Positions 43,013 through 55,324 of a DNA stretch of 64,000 nt are shown here, piece after piece; the stretch's first letter is position 1, and each line of letters starts with the position of its first letter. The stretch lies in NCBI GenBank assembly GCA_024811115.1, contig JAKOGH010000042.1:62001-126000 (forward strand), written 5' to 3'. Both the position numbers and the translations under genes were made by a program. Source of the DNA: Terana coerulea (Eukaryota > Basidiomycota > Agaricomycetes > Polyporales > Phanerochaetaceae). The notes under the pieces were generated by a model that searched no databases, was not told the DNA's origin, and worked only from the letters and a program-made list of their open reading frames with translations.

Positions 43013-44993
43013 CTAACTCCGAAGCCAGATTTCTCCTTCAGGAACATGTCGGAATGCGTCGTCTACCTGGCGATCATACTTCTCCTCCTTGCGTCCCCAA
43101 CCAGTGAGAACCACGTCGACATTTTCTCTTAGCCACGCCAACTCGGGTTCGCTATGCTGCACATGTCGTCTCAAGTCAAGACACTTCAATCGCTTTCCTC
43201 GGTTTGCTTCCATCCATTTCTTCACGCTGGGTATTATTCTGTCTTTGGCAGTAAGGTGGTTGTTGTCCAGGATACGCAACTCCTCCAGATTTGGCGTCAA
43301 GTCGTGAAGACGGTCGAAGAACCGGCTCTTGGGAAGACGGAGGTAGCTAACATCGAGGAGCTTCAGGGTCTTTCCTACCTGACGCAAAATGTTGATGACG
43401 TTGGTTTCGTATTCGGGAGCGTAGCTTTGTCTTCCATTTTGCTCCTGATCATGCTCGAACCATACCGGCGTCCCCAAGAAGAGCCGCTGTAGTTTGGGGA
43501 AAACGCAAGTTCTTCAAGAAGCTGAGATCGAGGACTCCGAGGAAGAGTTCTTCTAGGCCGTGAACCGTCCTGACGCCCTGTAACTCCGATGTCCCTTCGC
43601 GATCGAGGAATGCGCTTTGCCCTGTCGTCCAACACGCCGTCAAAACATATAGTGCCGCCGTTCCGGGTTCAACGTCGCCAGGCTTCATCAACACGTTTGG
43701 TATATCATACTCCGAGTCGGGAATTGTGACCTGCGGCTTGAATCTGGGCCGGGCTTGAGCGGCAAGATGTAAGCCAGACGCGAGCTTCGTCGTGTCCGCC
43801 TTTTTGACCCGAAGAATGGATTGTTGGGCTCATTTCTGCTTGCACCCATGTTCGCCATACTGAGAGAGACCAGCCGAGAGGTGAGCCACGAGGGATCTGC
43901 GCCGCCCGGAGCGACCCCAGGCTGGGGTTTGAAGCGCCACGTCACTCGAGCTCGAGCGTCGAGACGGAATTCTTCGAGACGAGGGTTGTATGCGGGTAAG
44001 AACGGCACCTGCTGAAACCACCCCCAGTGCGATCTCAGGATGTCGTCCGACTGAACCGTGATTCTCCTGGCTTGCACCCATGGCCGGAAGAGAAAGCGCA
44101 TGACGTAGACCACGTCGAAGCCATACCACGCATCCTCTGAGTAGTAGCGAAACTGATCGAGGTTGTGGACGACGTCGTTCCCTAGTTTCCGCGTGACAAT
44201 GTCGATCGAGCATAGGATGAGCTGGAGAGTTGACTTCTGATAGTCCTTTGGGCTAACACGTTTGGGATGTTTGGGAGGATTATCCAGGTCGAAGGTCATG
44301 TCGAGGTCAATGGTTCGCAAGCCATATCTTCCCGCGCGCTTAGTGAAAGCAGCTGCTTTCAGATGCGGATAATGGTCTACTTGAGATACCACGAGGTCTC
44401 TCCACAACCCCGGCGTCTGCAAGGTGATATATCGCCAGTAGCGACAGACTTGCGAGACAGCAAAGACGTCAGACGTTCCCAGCCCGAGCTCTTCACAGAT
44501 CAGACGAAGGGGCTCGGGCGGCAAGTCGATGAACGAGCAATGGAGCTGACGCTGTAACCTTGTATAAGCACAGCGAAGCCCCTCTCAACCTCTACAGCGC
44601 ACCAGTGCAACAAGATCTCGTTCATGCTGACGTTGTTCTTGCAGGATTTCGAAGTGCAACTGACGGGTGTCATTAGTACTTCAAATGCCAAGGCAAAACG
44701 CCGAGGGTGTATTCACACATACGTTCGTGGTATTTGGGCACAAAAGCAGACCTTGTTTGAGCAGTTGAATTCCAACTTTTTGCATGCCATGTTCCTTCAA
44801 TCCTCTCGCTAACTTGAGGAGTATTGTAGCTTTCTGATATCTTGGTGTAAGCGCATATACGCATATACTCAGCAAAAGGGCTTATCTGACATACCGACGA
44901 GTCATCTGTGACTTTCTCGAGATCACCCTCAAGCGATTTGAGGATATTCACACTGTTTTCGAGATGAGAGACTGTTTTTGAGAGGTTGTCCAT
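43013..44993 (-). CDS. F-box protein with N-terminal coil (frame breaks)
   Basis: A substrate adaptor of SCF ubiquitin ligases. The N-terminal exons encode a helical segment (MDNLSKTVSHLENSVNILKS) and, after an intron with a perfect TACTAAT branch site near 44655, NLHFEILQEQRQHERDLVAL. A further 52-base intron ending in TTACAG joins this to the F-box IDLPPEPLRLICEELGLG, with VCRYWRYITLQTPGLWRDL. A leucine-rich C-terminal region follows (LKLLDVSYLRLPKSRFFDRL; NLEELRILDNNHL). There is no ATG directly before the F-box, which supports joining the upstream exons. Frame breaks lie near 43815 and 43495. Confidence 0.7.
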
Positions 44994-45225
44994 AACTGTG
45001 AACGATGACGGCGAACAAGATGAAGGGGCCGAAGGGCAAGGTTAGACGCTAGGTCTCATGGAAATCGCCGGACGCCACAAAGGCAACGTGCTGCCCTTAT
45101 TCTTGTAGGCGCCAGCTAGGGCGAGCTCGAGAGTCGCGGGATTGGGTCCATGTGACTGGAATGCTCACAAATGTTATCGCCGTACACGGATGTCATTATA
45201 TGTCGTAATAATGCTATGGAAACTG

Positions 45226-48200
45226 CTAGCTAGACAGCTTGGGAAGTGAACCATATACATCGTCTGTATCATCTTGCAACAGCACGTACCGCCCGTGGTC
45301 GAAACGTACGTCCAAAGCAAGACCCATAGACGGCGCACCAGTCCTCCAGTGAGGCGTAATTCCCATCCACACCCACAGCTTGGAGAGGAAGTTGGTGTCC
45401 GTTTGCGCCGTTTGCGCAGAGGGTCATCCATGATTCCTTCCCAACGGTACACAGGCCGGGCCCTGATCGACTCGTCGTCGTGGTCGGTACCGCCACCTGT
45501 CCCCAGTGTGGAGGGACGGGCCTGCGTCTGTGCGTCGACATCTTCCATGTCGAGCTCTATAGGATTATTGCCAAGGTGAATGATATCCGCCTGTAACCAT
45601 GATCAGCCTTGGAAGGGAAGAGTTCGACTCGGTACATAGCTTACCTGCCGCCGACCGTGAAACAGGATATCATTCATGCGCACGTAGAGCTTGTTAAGGA
45701 AGCCATTGTGAAAGAAGTCGCCCCACTTAGGCTTGCTGTGGAACAGCCCTCGCTGAGACAGGAAGGACTCCAACGCGGCCCTTGGGAGCGGGGCGTATGC
45801 AATGGAGGTGGGATAATGGGGGTTGAAGTCCGTGGCATGCGTTCTCAGAGCGGTGATGGTGTCGTGATTTCGTCTCCAAAGGTCGTCCCAAAATATGTAC
45901 CACCAAGTGGCCAGCTCCGACTGCGACACGGCCATGAGCCTCTCGTACGTCACCTGGAACACGTCCTCGCTCCTAAGCACAAGCCGTCGCACCCGAGGAT
46001 CACGCTCGAATTCGATTGAGCTGTCCGTCAATCCTTCCGGTTCCTGCGGTCTGTCGTACACAGCGGACAAGAACCGGTAACTCAGCGTCTCCTCTTTTGC
46101 CCTGCATTCTCTACGCGCATGATGCCGATATCTCCCGATGATGGCCTCGATTCGAGCCAAGGGCTCAGATATCAGCTCCTCGTTGAGCATCAAGAACCGC
46201 GCAAGAGGGGCCGTCAAATCATAATCGTCGTTCAGTCCGACGACGGACCCATCCACAATGACTCCCTTGGCATACATGAGCTGGACGTCAAAGCCGCTCC
46301 CGAGATTAAGTTGTTCCCATAGCAGAGTTCCTTGCCGCTTGATACGGAAGATGGCGGAGCGGTAGCGCATAGTCACCTGGGCGCGATACCGCCGTCCTGA
46401 CAAGCAACAACAGAGTGGTCGGCGCGAACCCACAGGCTACGGAGTGTCCATGAGAGCTGATATAAGAAATGTTGGGCAGCTACTTGCCTGGACATACTCG
46501 TAAGGCCATGCAACCACCTGACCATCCAAAGCTCGCAGCGCCATGCGCACTTCTCGTCTTCTCTGGATATCATGGCTGGAATTCTGCCTGACATATAGCT
46601 CCAAGTCGGAGAGTTCGGTCAAAGCGACTAGTGGTCCATCATCATAACGCATGACCTATCGTTCACGCTGTGAGCACTGACAAGAGAGGTAAAGGAAGGG
46701 TGACGAACGACGGTTGGTGGGAATGGTACAAACCACGCGTTCCCGAAGAATCGTCTGCAGCGCGGCATAGATGGCTCGGATGGATCTTTCCAGTAGCAAT
46801 CAGGTCCAACATAATGGCGTTGAATCTTCTCCAGGAGGTGTTGAGTGTGGGTCGAGCCGGTACCAGACACAATCACGGATCCTCGCGTGTACTCTGCGGT
46901 GCCGACTTCTCTGAGAATCTGCGGGCAGACAGTTAGCAAAGCTTTTCCTCCTAAGACCCACAAAAATGGCACCTTTAGATTCTCAACATGGCGCTCCGCA
47001 GGTGTACCCGCGAAAGCAAGTAAGTAAGGCGGATACTCTGAGTCACGCGCTTCAGCAAACTCCATGGGTTGTGTCTTCGGGACCCCGCACTCTGGATTCG
47101 TAAGGAATAATACCGAGATAGCTTCTTGCCAGATCCGCCGCTTGGTGTGAGGAGAAGACGGACTGAGGTTGATGCTATGCAACGAGCCATGTATCAGCTC
47201 AGAAGTCTGAGCAAAAATCGGGGGAAATGCACCGAGGAGAGAATACGTCGATGCCTGTGCGAGATGTAACTGTGAGGAGAGGACAATGCGATGTGCGGTT
47301 GAAGGACGCACTGAAATCGATTCGACGAGCCAGCCCTGGGTAGACTTTGAGTATATGAGTAAGTCATGCAGGTTTGGTACTCACTCTTCACAATCCGCTG
47401 CATAAAGCTCCAGTTGATGGCCGTAAAGTCTGTACGGTGCCAATCAGGCCATAGACAAGCGTGATACCATAGATGGACGCACAAACACTCATGCCATAAG
47501 TTAACACATAAACACTATGTATGCAATCAGTACACAGTGTGAGTCGTCACAAAAGGCACCACTCACATATATAGCACCACTCCATTCAGCACGTCGCTTC
47601 CCGGTACATCCAGCGCAACGCACAGCGCAAGCGCAGCGGTCAATACGTAGTTGAGCCGGCTGACCCACTCGCTTGCGTTGCTCACAGGGTCCGAGAACGG
47701 GGTCATGAAGCACTGCGCCAGAAAGAAGGCGACCATCGAGACCAGAAGGATTCCCTGTCGTGCGACAAGTACGTTGGTTCGGGGTAGCGACCGAAATAAG
47801 CAGTTATCAGGGTCAATGGTTGCGACTACCAACAATGCGGCGAGCTTGGCGCAGAGGTACAAGGCTTCGTAGGTCGCCCAGTTCCTGCGGTAGTCTGACA
47901 GAAGCGTTAGCTGAGGTACAGGTGGTAAGGTTGAAATACAAGCGTACCGCGATATAGGAATTGCAGCGGATTTTTATCTCGGTCCAAGAGCCGTTGATAC
48001 TCGCGATCCATGTCACTATTGCTTCTTCGAGTGCCAAGCTCGGTGTATGGGTCCACTCTGGGGTAGATAAGCTTGATGGCCCGGTAGAGTTGTATCGGGA
48101 AGCCTATGGTCAACTGTACCGAATTAGCCAGGAAAGGAAAGTGTTGATGAACAAACATACGCCAAAGAAAGCAAGAATAGCGAGAATAACGACGACCGGC

Positions 48201-49656
48201 GCGTAGTTGACTTCATTCCTTTTCATTGTTGTGGTGTAGCAGAACTCCAGTGGAGCACGAAATTCCGACGCAGGCCCAAGCGGAGGAAGATCCGCGGGGT
48301 TAACCGTCGAGTTCGTGTACGGGTTTGGAACGACCCACAGATCGTCCGACCACACCAACACGTGCACTGCCATGGTGCTGAGAGGCAGATACAGGACTGT
48401 CAGGACGAAGGCCATCAATACCAGTCGCCATTTGTGTGGGAAGTAGTTGGGTGCTTGGAGGCCTTCAACTGTTCCAAGGCGGCAGCAAAGCGAGGTGGCA
48501 CGGACGAAGAAGAAAAGGATGGTGCCCGCGATGGCCATCGTCACAGACAACATAACCAGAGCGATTTGCGTGCCGGCGCCGAAATTCAGAGCTAATATAT
48601 TAGGTCTAGAGTTCTCATGTGTTGAGTCCGAGCTGCGGCGATATGAAGTGAAAAGCAGTTACATGGTACCAAGGATGACCTGCCGCCAGGTGCTAAGCTG
48701 GATACCATGAGCTTTGCATCGTGTCAGTCGTTATGCATAGGTCTCGCCAGGTTCACGCAGACTCACCAATAGTACTAAGGATTAACGCGAATATTTGTAA
48801 GGTATCAATCAGACCGCGTAAGCTGTATAACGACGTTAAAGCACTGGATCCCTATGTACATGCTTAATATACGCAAATTCGGAGTAAAAGACGAAATCCT
48901 ACAGTGATGGATAGAGCAAGGGAGGCCAATATACCGAGAATCTTGTTGCGATTCTGATACCAGCTGGGAATCTGTACATTGTTCTCCAAATCTTCCAGTG
49001 ACCGTCCGGAACTCTCCAGGAGCTGAAGTGGAGGAAACATAGGGATGTCCTTGGTACCGCTGGAAGGCGTACGGAATGACGGAGCCGGCAGGGAAGATAT
49101 ATAGGCATCAAGGTCAGGGAAGTAAGAGGGGAGCAGCGTCCCTAGAAAATATTGTGGTCGCAGGTATCGGTGTGTGGGGAGGCAAACTGGTCAACTTGTT
49201 CCTGTGACCATCAAGAGTGGGCTCAATGTCGAACGTGTATCCTGACTTGGCAATGGAACCCTTTCGAGGTAGCAACTCCTTCATCTCAAAAGCCTCCGTT
49301 TCCTCCTCCACACCGACTTTGATTCTGCCTTGCGAGGACTTGATACGCCTGCTCAATTGCTCGGTCACATCTGCCTCTGGGGTATCTAGGGTATCTTTCG
49401 TGGGGTCGTGAAGCGTGGCAGAAGTCGTGAGGTTGGACGTATGGGACGAAGGTGCCAAGGTGTCATCGTCAGTGAAAGACTTGCCCAGCGTTGACAGACT
49501 AGAAGCTGGCAAGCCATCCATCCCTGCGGGCTTATTCCGCCCGGGCGACTGTACGAGGGCGCTCGCTGTGTTCCTCCGCGGCGACGGCTGAGGATGCCTG
49601 GAACTTGAAGGCGACGTGCGGGACTCGTAGGAACCGATAATATCCTTGACCGGCAT
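45226..49656 (-). CDS. Large multi-pass membrane protein, uncharacterised
   Basis: A run of exons on the minus strand reads as one protein of roughly 1,100 residues. A disordered Ser/Pro-rich N-terminus (MPVKDIIGSYESRTSPSSSR) is followed by FFPPLQLLESSGRSLEDLEN-type sequence and a polytopic region (KILGILASLALSITVG; VMLSVTMAIAGTILFFFVRA; LVLMAFVLTVLYLPLSTMAV; VVVILAILAFFGVCLFIN; LCAKLAALLVVATI). After 47.5 kb come soluble C-terminal domains with FWDDLWRRNHDTI, ADIIHLGNNPIELDMEDVD and LWVWMGITPHWRTGAPSMG, ending at a TAG at 45226. Several introns are GT-AG (for example around 45602-45650). Frame breaks occur near 49140 and 45415. I do not recognise the family. Confidence 0.6.
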
Positions 49657-50013
49657 GGCAGCCAACGTTGAATAGGATGTCAGAGATCAAGCGAGCAGAG
49701 CGAGATGAGCATGACGGTGGTGGGGCAAGCAGTAACGGCGATGGGAAGTCACGCTGGACACGCACAGTCACAGGTAATCACATCATGTCACATCACAGTC
49801 ACAATGCTCTAGTCACGCCATGATCTCATCCAAATCATCATGTTCTTGACTTTGACTGATTCCCGCAGCTTGATCCAAGCTATAAAGCGCGAGATGGCTA
49901 GACATGCAATCTTGCTCTCAACCTTCACCTTCACACGTCGGACAAGAGGTGAGCACATTCCAGCCTTTCCTGCACACTGTGCTTATCTCGTCACCAGCCT
50001 GTCCTTCGCAAGC
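49657..50013. promoter_or_regulatory. Divergent promoter with GTCAC motif cluster 2
   Basis: This region separates the large membrane-protein gene (minus strand) from an F-box gene (plus strand). GTCAC occurs at 49748, 49767, 49787, 49798 and 49812, five times in 69 bases on the same strand. The position between two divergent starts makes a regulatory role plausible but unproven. Confidence 0.4.
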
Positions 50014-51190
50014 ATGGGCTTCCAGCGATGTTTCGCGCAGGAACTGACGGACATGATCATCGACTTCTTACACGACGACAAACGAGCTCTGAGGGCATGC
50101 TCGCTCGTGTGCAGCGCGTGGCTGCGCTCGGCCCAGAACCACCTCTTCTGCGAATACCGCCTCGAAGCACGCCGTGACAAGGGCGGATATGCTGGCCAAT
50201 TATTCACACCTTTCACGGAACCCATGCGGTCGCATCTCCGCGCCCTCATTCTTGCAGCTGGACCCATCAATATTGTATCACCAGAGCTCACCGAGGAGAC
50301 AGTAGCCGCAGTGTTGACAACGCTGCCAAGGCTGCGCACTCTCAGGCTTCGGCAAACGGGCTTTGCAGGCGATGTCTCGCCCGCCATCCGAAGGACGTTC
50401 ACACTGGATGAGCTCTCCATTCGATGGATGTATCCCTCCGTGCCAGGAACCAGCGAGTCTTTACAAAACTTGCTTTCATTATTCCATACTGTGCGCATCC
50501 TGGACCTCGACGTGATCCACCGCAAACACCTTCCTAATCCACAGTCATCATTATATGCTCCTAACGACAAGCCTCTTCGCGTGGACACACTCCAGGTACA
50601 TGACGTCTCTCTCGAGCTCCTCTTGACGGCCCAAGCCACCATATGCCAGGAATATCTCCAAACAATGAGAGTCTCAATCACCGCAGCGCAAGATATCGTT
50701 CATCTTGGTTCATTCCTCCGTCAGCTCGGGCACAGTCTCAAGCATTTTCAGCTTTCGCTTTGGAATTTCTGGTCCATTGACCTTACTAGTACGTATTTGT
50801 CCTATAGATTGATCTACGTAACTTTCTGACACCGTCACTGTCTCAGGTTGGGCGCTGCTTGGCCTCGATCATTGCAGTCAGCTTCAGGCTATAACTCTTC
50901 TTTACGCGAACCAGGGGCCATTCTCCTCCTGGGATATGGTGTTCGACATTATAGCGGTGGTGCCTTCTACCGTCCGAGAGGTGACGCTGGTCATGCGGGA
51001 GACCCGGTGTCTCGACATCATCGATTGGGCGAGAATGCAGAAGGAGTTGTCGCGTTTTCCGCTATTGCAAAAGTTGCGCTTCCGTCTCTGCACTGGAGAT
51101 ACTTTCCGGTACCGCGATCTCAAGAATGAGAGCCGAGAACGCGTGTGGCGTGAGCTGCCCGAGCTCAAGGCTAGCGGGGTCTTGTGGTAA
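50014..51190 (+). CDS. F-box protein
   Basis: Exons 50014-50788 and 50847-51190 (GT-AG intron) give 372 residues. The N-terminal F-box-like segment is QELTDMIIDFLHDDKRALRA with CSLVCSAWLRSAQNHLF, a form common in basidiomycetes. The rest contains leucine-rich segments (VLTTLPRLRTLRLRQTG; NLLSLFHTVRILDLDVI; STVREVTLVMRETRCLDII). It is predicted to be an SCF ubiquitin-ligase adaptor in cytosol or nucleus. The ATG at 50014 directly precedes the F-box; upstream in-frame sequence is judged leader. The frame is intact. Confidence 0.82.
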
Positions 51191-51375
51191 TCATAGTCTG
51201 TGGCGGTCGACGCTCCTTCACAGTTTTTATCTGTTGTACTTGTTACATATATACTGGCATGTATGCGAATGGGTCTGAAGTTTACCCAGTGTTGCCCTGA
51301 AATGTATTCACGCATGCACTTCAAGAAATATGTCCAATTGTCACTAATGCAATACAAATAAAAACCAGTGGTATG

Positions 51376-53691
51376 TTAATTACCCTCCCGTCTGTCGGCC
51401 AGAAGCTCCTTGAGCAACGAGCCCATGCTGCTCTCCTCCATGAGCTTCGCCAGTCCGTCTCCGGCACCCACCGTACTAGCTCCCGCCACATTAGCACCAC
51501 GCTCGTCGCCTTTGTCCTTGTGCTTGATCGCATCGACGATGGCGTGGCCTACCCCATGCCCCTCCTTCACCGCAGCCTTCGCCGCGTGCAGCACCTTTCC
51601 CAGGTCCTTCAGCGCTCCGCCGTCGTCCTTCGCTTGCACCGAGTCCGTCGGGGCACGCTTCACGCGCCACTCGTCCTTGACGCGCTGCTCGTGCGGGAGT
51701 AGGCGCCACACGAGAGATGGCGTGGTCTGGACGGCTTGCACAACCGCTGTATTGGGGGTCTTTTGACAGAGCGCGGATGGGTGAATGCTTTCGTGCGTGG
51801 TTTCGTTGACGGTAGTTGGAACGGCGCGCTGTATGGACTCGGCCAAGACATACACACCTGTCTTTGAGCTATGGCAGATGGTTAGTGGAGGTGTCGCGCT
51901 TCGGCAGTATATGACACTGACTTGTGTGGAGGTAACTCTCCCCATGGTGCCACAGGATCCGGCAGGGAGCGAAGGTACTTATGATCCAGTGAGAGTAGAT
52001 CGGAAATATTTGCCTGTGCCCACTTTTGTCAGCCAAAATAGTCGACGTGAGGCTTGGGTTGACTGACAGCCATCCACATCAGAGTCAAGTCTGCGAGGTC
52101 ATGGTCCTCCCAGCCACCGCCGATCTAAGCACCAGGATCCCTTAGTGCGCTTTCGGCCTGGTCGGAAGTATGCTCACATCCGAGTGACTGCCAGAGAACC
52201 AGCACTGCTTCAAGATTTGGCCTTTTGCCCGTCCACCCACACTCTGTTCAAATTTGTTGCAGTCCTACGTCATCGAGCATTGAGGACTGTGTTCGAGTGT
52301 CATGTCGAACACACGATAACGTACAAAATCCTTGCGATGCTCGTCCAGCGCGAGAGCTTGGTAGGCACGCTCGATATGTTCCCCCAGCTGGCGATCTGGA
52401 AATCCGAAGAGTGTCTTCATCTTGGTTGAATGCGTTAATTCTTCCGGGAGGCCCAGCGATCCAACAGTATCAAAGACCCCGACACACCTGCTCATCCATG
52501 AGCGAGAACACGAAACCAAAACACGAAACCACTGGACGCACTTGATGGAAAACGTATCCTTGTCTGAGTCCGCACGCCGCTTCCCGGGAGAGTCATGAGA
52601 AGTCCAGGGCGCGAGTTGCCTGTCTAACGCTGCAATCTCTGTAGATCGAGTAAGTGGGCCTCTTTGAGCAAGAGCGCGGGAGAGTGCAGTGCACCTTGCT
52701 GATCCTTTGCCTTGCCGCGTTTCTGGTAGGCGGTGAAGATATCGGCGAAGTGGTCCATTTCCGTACGGTCTAAGACACCGATTGCTCCCTTGCGCGCTTT
52801 GAACATTCAGCCACTCGACAGACTGCGCGGGACGTACGATGAGAAGAGCAATCATTCTGGCGGTATAGGCTCCTCGAGAAAACCCGAACAAGAACAGCTA
52901 GTTGCAATGGTGTTGGTATGCATCAACGCGCTCTGAAGGCACCTGAACGAAATACCTCGTCTCCTGGCCGATAGTTGCTGAAACATTGTGTGAGTTGACC
53001 TTGTTGGATGCATATCGCACAAAAGCCGTGCTCACTGGGCAATAAAGGCATACGCCTCCTGTACCTTTTCAGCTAAGTAGGTATCAATAAAGAGCGTTCT
53101 CTGAGATTGAGATTAATTCAACCGACCTAAAGATGCACCCACCGCTCCTGGAAAGATTTGACATCAGTGCAAGCCGGGAGATTAAAGCATGGTTTCCTTA
53201 CCATCTAAAGCTTCGATATACTTGTCTCCGAAAGTCCCGACGCCAGATTGGTAGAATACAACCTGTGGGATATGAGGCGTGCTAGGCAAATATTTATAGG
53301 TCATAATCTCAGAGCGGAGCTGTAACGAGTGTACGCACTAGCGTTCGTCTGTGTGGTCTAGAGCTCTCGCAAGACGCTACAACAGTAGTTAGCCACAATT
53401 ACAGGTGTGACCTTTAGAATCAGGCACAAACCAGAATGTTGGTATACTTCCACCTCTGTTGTACAACTAAACCATCCTGCCAGGTACTGCGAGAGCCTAT
53501 CAATGTTTGCAGTCAGAAGCCTATAGCATGTTGAGCACATACCCGTCACAACATACGATGATCCTCTTCGTCACGTTGGGACCCTTCATGGACGATTGCT
53601 GCTGGCCACCGTACGGCTGGCTCGAGTCAGGTGTTTGCTGCCATGGCTGCGGCTGGGGAAAGCTGGGCTGGAGAGGATTGAGGTATGACAT
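51376..53691 (-). CDS. DUF2235 alpha/beta-hydrolase-like protein
   Basis: The domain shared with bacterial Tle1-type phospholipase effectors and many fungal proteins. Exon by exon, the minus strand gives MSYLNPLQPSFPQPQPWQQT, KRIIVCCDGTWQDG (the N-terminal signature), VVFYQSGVGTFGDKYIEALD, AEKVQEAYAFIAQ, NYRPGDEVFLFGFSRGAYTA (nucleophile Ser in GFSRG), CVGVFDTVGSLGLPEELT, HIERAYQALALDEHRKDF, and GGGWEDHDLADLTLMWMA near 52070-52110 (acid/His region). A C-terminal extension is Lys/Asp/His-rich. Introns are short GT-AG; not every border was fixed to the base. Fungal members are uncharacterised enzymes, probably esterase-like. Confidence 0.82.
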
Positions 53692-54470
53692 CAGCGTTAG
53701 TTACTTAGATGATGGGTCCGCCCGCTTTCGCGCGCGGGGTATATATACTCGAAGCTGGCGTTAGTATTAGTCTCTGGAGTGATAACCATCGCCGAGATCA
53801 TGCATTCGATTGCACCAGAGCATGATGAAACCATTTCACAACGGTAGTCCAGACTTCAAACGTTGCCCTTCATCATGAGCGAAACTTCGGGAACTGTTAA
53901 ACTTCCCGGTCGGAATACTTACGCACGAGCATGAGAATGAAAGGCCCTGTATGGCGTACTGTGGAACTTGAAGCCTGTCTTGGCGGAGCCAAGTGGTTGA
54001 GAAGGTCTGTGCCACGCAGAACATGCAATCACCCGCCACATTGGTGGCTACTCCTCGCCTGCTCTATGTACCAAGGTGCGTGTGATATGTATGAGAGTAA
54101 AAATCAAGGAGGTATCCTCTAACAGCAACCGAGAATCCTTCAGTGCAAGACGTCTTCCGACATATATGAGAACACATACCCTCTGAACTCTTCGTGAGAC
54201 TACAATATGCAAACGACCCCGCGACGTACACGAGCACGGTGATAATCACACAACTTCTATGGTGAACCTAGTTTGCCTACAAGCGGAGTATCAGCGCATC
54301 CTTCACGAGGGTATTGCCCTGTGCTGTTGCTGGTTCACATTGAACCACCAGCGACGGGTTGTGTGCGATGTGTTCGTCCTTGGTAATGGTATGATTGTTA
54401 TGGCGTTAAGCATGGTATCCATTGCGGAATGGCTCTACTACAATATTAAAATGCCAGTCAGACGCATGGA
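53692..54470. other. Intergenic region
   Basis: This ~780-base stretch lies upstream of the DUF2235 gene and downstream of the complex I subunit gene. No coding frame with a recognisable feature is seen. Confidence 0.4.
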
Positions 54471-55110
54471 TCATTCTTGAGCTTGGCGTTGGCTTCCGAG
54501 AGGCCCTGGTTGTGGCTGCTTGAAGAAGCGCCGTCTCCTCTCTTCTGGTGTTTCGTCTGCAGAAGTTGAGATGGTTTTGCCGCCGTAGTCGAATGTGCCT
54601 ACGGCTGCGCCCAGCACGGCGCAGGTCGCAATGGCGGCCGGGATGGACCGCGCTAAACATCCGTTTGAGCGTGCAGTCCAGCACAACCACGTACAACGCA
54701 CCTCGTATTCCCGCCAAGAAACCCGCTGCACAACCTCCTGCAACACCGTTCAGAGCATCGTCTTTTCGCCTTTGGTTTGCGACCACGGATTCGGTGAGTG
54801 CAAATGTCGCTCCCATAGCAGCTGGAACCGGCGCAATGTTTGTTAGTCCCGAGAGCCTCCGGAGGACCAAGTCAGAAACACAATGACATACCGAAGAAGC
54901 CAATGGTTCCTCCTGTTCTCGTCAGGAAGCCTGCAGCACCCTTATTGTGCGTACCGAGGGCATTCTGTACTGCACTGACGAAGGCACCGACACCCGCCGC
55001 TTGAAGACCGACAGCAGACGCGTAGCGCAGAGATGGTTTGGGGTCGTAGGTGATGTCCTCGCCGGTTGGCGGCGTGGCTGGGGAGTCTCAGACTGGACCT
55101 CAGCCGACAT
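54471..55110 (-). CDS. Mitochondrial complex I subunit NDUFA11/B14.7-like (Tim17/22/23 fold)
   Basis: A membrane subunit of respiratory NADH:ubiquinone oxidoreductase (Neurospora 21.3b type) with four hydrophobic segments of the Tim17/22/23 fold. Exons 55110-54892, 54821-54702 and 54652-54471 carry LRYASAVGLQAAGVGAFVSA, VQNALGTHNKGAAGFLTRTG, ALNGVAGGCAAGFLAGIR and a final TCAVLGAAVGTFDYGG. The first exon is one base short: a four-C run at about 55080 breaks the frame just after MSAEVQSETP, and one more C would restore it (173 residues). The start lies 214 bases from the divergent EED-like gene. Tim17-family import subunits are the alternative, but the THNKG and FTRTG-like motif favours NDUFA11. 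Confidence 0.8.
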
Positions 55111-55324
55111 GGCGAGCAGGTGAAATAAGTGTGAGCGTCGTGGTGGTTCGCGAGACGGGCAGGAGCGTGAACGCCTTCGGGTTCCCAATTTGGTAATATC
55201 CCAACCTGCCTCTTCCTATCATCTCCCAGGGATTACGCCAAGTCACGGTGAGCCGCTTGTGTTGTAGAAGAGCTCGAATACAAACGCGTTCACTATTTGA
55301 GCCGTTGCTACGCATTCGTTAAAT

